From NCBI GenBank assembly GCA_023460715.1, contig JAEWPH010000070.1:1-54990 (forward strand): a stretch of 54,990 nt of DNA, in the 5' to 3' direction. Made by a program: the position numbers and the translations under genes. The stretch is from Pseudomonadota bacterium (GTDB lineage Bacteria; Pseudomonadota; Gammaproteobacteria; Burkholderiales; Burkholderiaceae_C). The notes under the pieces are model-generated. The model searched no databases, was not told the DNA's origin, and was given only the letters and a program-made list of their open reading frames with translations. The first letter of the stretch is position 1. The number at the start of each line of letters is the position of its first letter. Shown here in pieces: positions 54,894 through 54,990 of this stretch.

Positions 54894-54990
54894 GGCCGGC
54901 GCTCCTCGGACGGGGCCGCCACGGGCGGCTCCTGCGGCGCGGGCGCCGGCACGGGCTCATCGGCCCGGCTGCGCGTGGTCAGCCGCCAGG
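54890..54990 (-). CDS. azlC: AzlC-family exporter, C-terminal end only
   Basis: Only 33 codons are visible before the right edge: a short Trp-Arg-Leu-Thr stretch and a Pro/Ala/Glu-rich tail ending EERRP and TGA. The assignment rests on the ATGA overlap with azlD and the usual azlC-azlD order, not on any domain. Confidence 0.6.
   Translation of the reverse strand, partial: WRLTTRSRADEPVPAPAPQEPPVAAPSEERRP

Overview
The window is high-GC DNA from a betaproteobacterium, most likely a member of the Comamonadaceae close to Acidovorax. This rests on several things: two tripartite-tricarboxylate ('Bug') binding proteins inside a catabolic operon, the style of the housekeeping genes (holB-tmk-mltG, ygfZ, pyrF, tex, pgk, azlCD), a dispersed intergenic repeat I associate with this family, and roughly 70% GC outside one region. 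No tRNA, rRNA, CRISPR array, transposase or phage gene was seen. The genus is an inference from gene content, not from a search.

Layout. 1-2479 (minus): holB (cut by the window edge), tmk and mltG. 2489-3409 (plus): ygfZ, which diverges from mltG with almost no spacer. 3455-8137 (minus): a five-gene catabolic operon encoding a D-2-hydroxyacid dehydrogenase, a Bug protein, an FAH-family enzyme, an SDR and a second Bug protein. It diverges from a citrate-synthase-like protein with an N-terminal DNA-binding domain (8250-9443) and a substrate-binding protein with no signal peptide (9533-10270). The divergent promoter region carries a palindrome in the spacer of a good sigma-70 promoter, so the citrate-synthase-like protein is a candidate ligand-sensing regulator of the operon. 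10488-12397 (minus): a thioesterase-acetyltransferase fusion and an HSL-type esterase.

12606-30124 (plus) is a 14-gene surface-polysaccharide locus. It encodes an SLBB outer-membrane export protein, a Wzz-type protein, a UDP-GalNAcA branch (TviB- and TviC-like), a Wzx-like flippase, a Wzy-like polymerase, four glycosyltransferases, a PglC-like initiating phosphoglycosyltransferase, and PglD-, PglE- and PglF-like enzymes that would make UDP-N,N'-diacetylbacillosamine. The middle (about 15.24-26.75 kb) is much poorer in GC than the ends, so it looks like an exchangeable serotype cassette between conserved ends. A terminator-like hairpin lies in the leader just before the first gene.

30117-38970 holds an exported hydratase-like protein, an iron-dependent alcohol dehydrogenase, a patatin-like lipase coupled to an HDOD protein, tex, and a repeat-rich lipoprotein likely to be a beta-propeller. 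39189-49152 holds a DUF4874/DUF4832 lipoprotein, a DUF72 protein, two c-di-GMP phosphodiesterase-type EAL proteins, two coupled drug-efflux MFS transporters, a DUF1624 membrane protein and a DUF1566 protein. 49239-49576 contains a 269-bp element with 26-bp inverted ends and two long internal hairpins (MITE-like), plus a degenerate 68-bp copy beside it. The window closes with a LysR regulator, pyrF, an EamA exporter, a PEBP-family protein, pgk, azlD and the tail of azlC.

The most interesting items are the citrate-synthase/DNA-binding protein with its operator-like promoter, the MITE-like element, the polysaccharide cassette with its leader hairpin, the exported hydratase, and an intergenic repeat that sits in frame inside the lipase gene.
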